Assembly: GCA_905234645.1 (NCBI GenBank)
Contig: CAJOIS010000010.1
Location: forward strand, 98,216-162,215
DNA from: an uncultured Bacteroidales bacterium
Lineage (GTDB): Bacteria; Bacteroidota; Bacteroidia; Bacteroidales; F082
DNA: 64,000 nucleotides
Direction of reading: 5' to 3'
Both the position numbers and the translations under genes were made by a program. Shown in pieces: positions 63,980 to 64,000 of the stretch. Every line of letters begins with the position of its first letter. Position 1 is the stretch's first letter. The notes beneath the pieces were generated by a model. It was not told the DNA's origin and did no database searches. It worked only from the letters and a program-made list of their open reading frames with translations.

Positions 63980-64000
63980 TCCGTTGAAAGAAAAAACGCC

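Overview
The window looks like a chromosomal segment of a Bacteroidota (Bacteroidales-like) bacterium. Three things point there. Almost every transcription unit starts behind a TAnnTTTG -7 box, as in this phylum. Several secreted proteins end in type IX secretion (T9SS) sorting domains of type A or type B. Gene neighbourhoods such as DUF1573-yajC-ybbR-coaE and an iorA/iorB pair are common there. Most of the window is ordinary core metabolism and cell-envelope biology; I see no prophage, insertion sequence, CRISPR array or integrated plasmid.

Layout. 1-9.4 kb: end of a voltage-gated ion channel, a T9SS-like secreted protein, urocanate hydratase (hutU), a large FISUMP/InlB-repeat lipoprotein and a secreted multidomain amidase. 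9.4-13.1 kb: a type B T9SS surface protein followed by DUF1573, yajC, ybbR and coaE. 13.3-18.3 kb: iorA (frameshifted) and iorB, convergent to cstA and prfB, the latter with a programmed +1 frameshift. 18.4-22.7 kb: ECF sigma factor, membrane protein and a TonB-receptor-like outer-membrane protein. 22.9-26.8 kb: a fatty-acid synthesis set fabH-fabF-fabZ-acp-fabG. 26.9-34 kb, all on the minus strand: small secreted protein, XRE-like regulator, a toxin-antitoxin-like pair, LytTR regulator, recX, PTS-IIC-like permease, a lipoprotein nicotinamidase and a YgiQ radical SAM enzyme. 34-40.7 kb: YitT, pepT, DUF2079, a GT39/ArnT-type glycosyltransferase and a PHP protein. 40.8-45.2 kb: sufBCDS. 45-50.8 kb: two small membrane proteins, hutH, hisS and an RNA-type beta-CASP MBL protein. 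50.9-56.1 kb: a gingipain-like C25 protease with eight InlB repeats, and hydE. 56.2-58.5 kb: the queF-queC-queD-queE queuosine-precursor operon. 58.5-64 kb: tetrapyrrole-methylase-family methyltransferase, dnaA, yigZ, an EamA transporter, an aminotransferase and tRNA-Val(CAC).

The most unusual content is the repeat landscape. Many intergenic gaps are filled by long hairpin elements. Several families (here called B, C and D) have arms built of degenerate tandem units of 7 bp (or 7-8 bp), so one architecture recurs with different heptad sequences. A second kind (E) lies between genes of the queuosine operon and also appears inside two reading frames, a GT39 glycosyltransferase and sufS, where it adds an extra peptide without breaking the frame, much like the palindromic elements of Rickettsia. 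Other families (A, F, G) and two large unique palindromes add to this. Also notable are the RF2 recoding site, the iorA lesion, an unannotated 59-aa partner of a zeta-like kinase, and a nicotinamidase that carries a lipoprotein signal.
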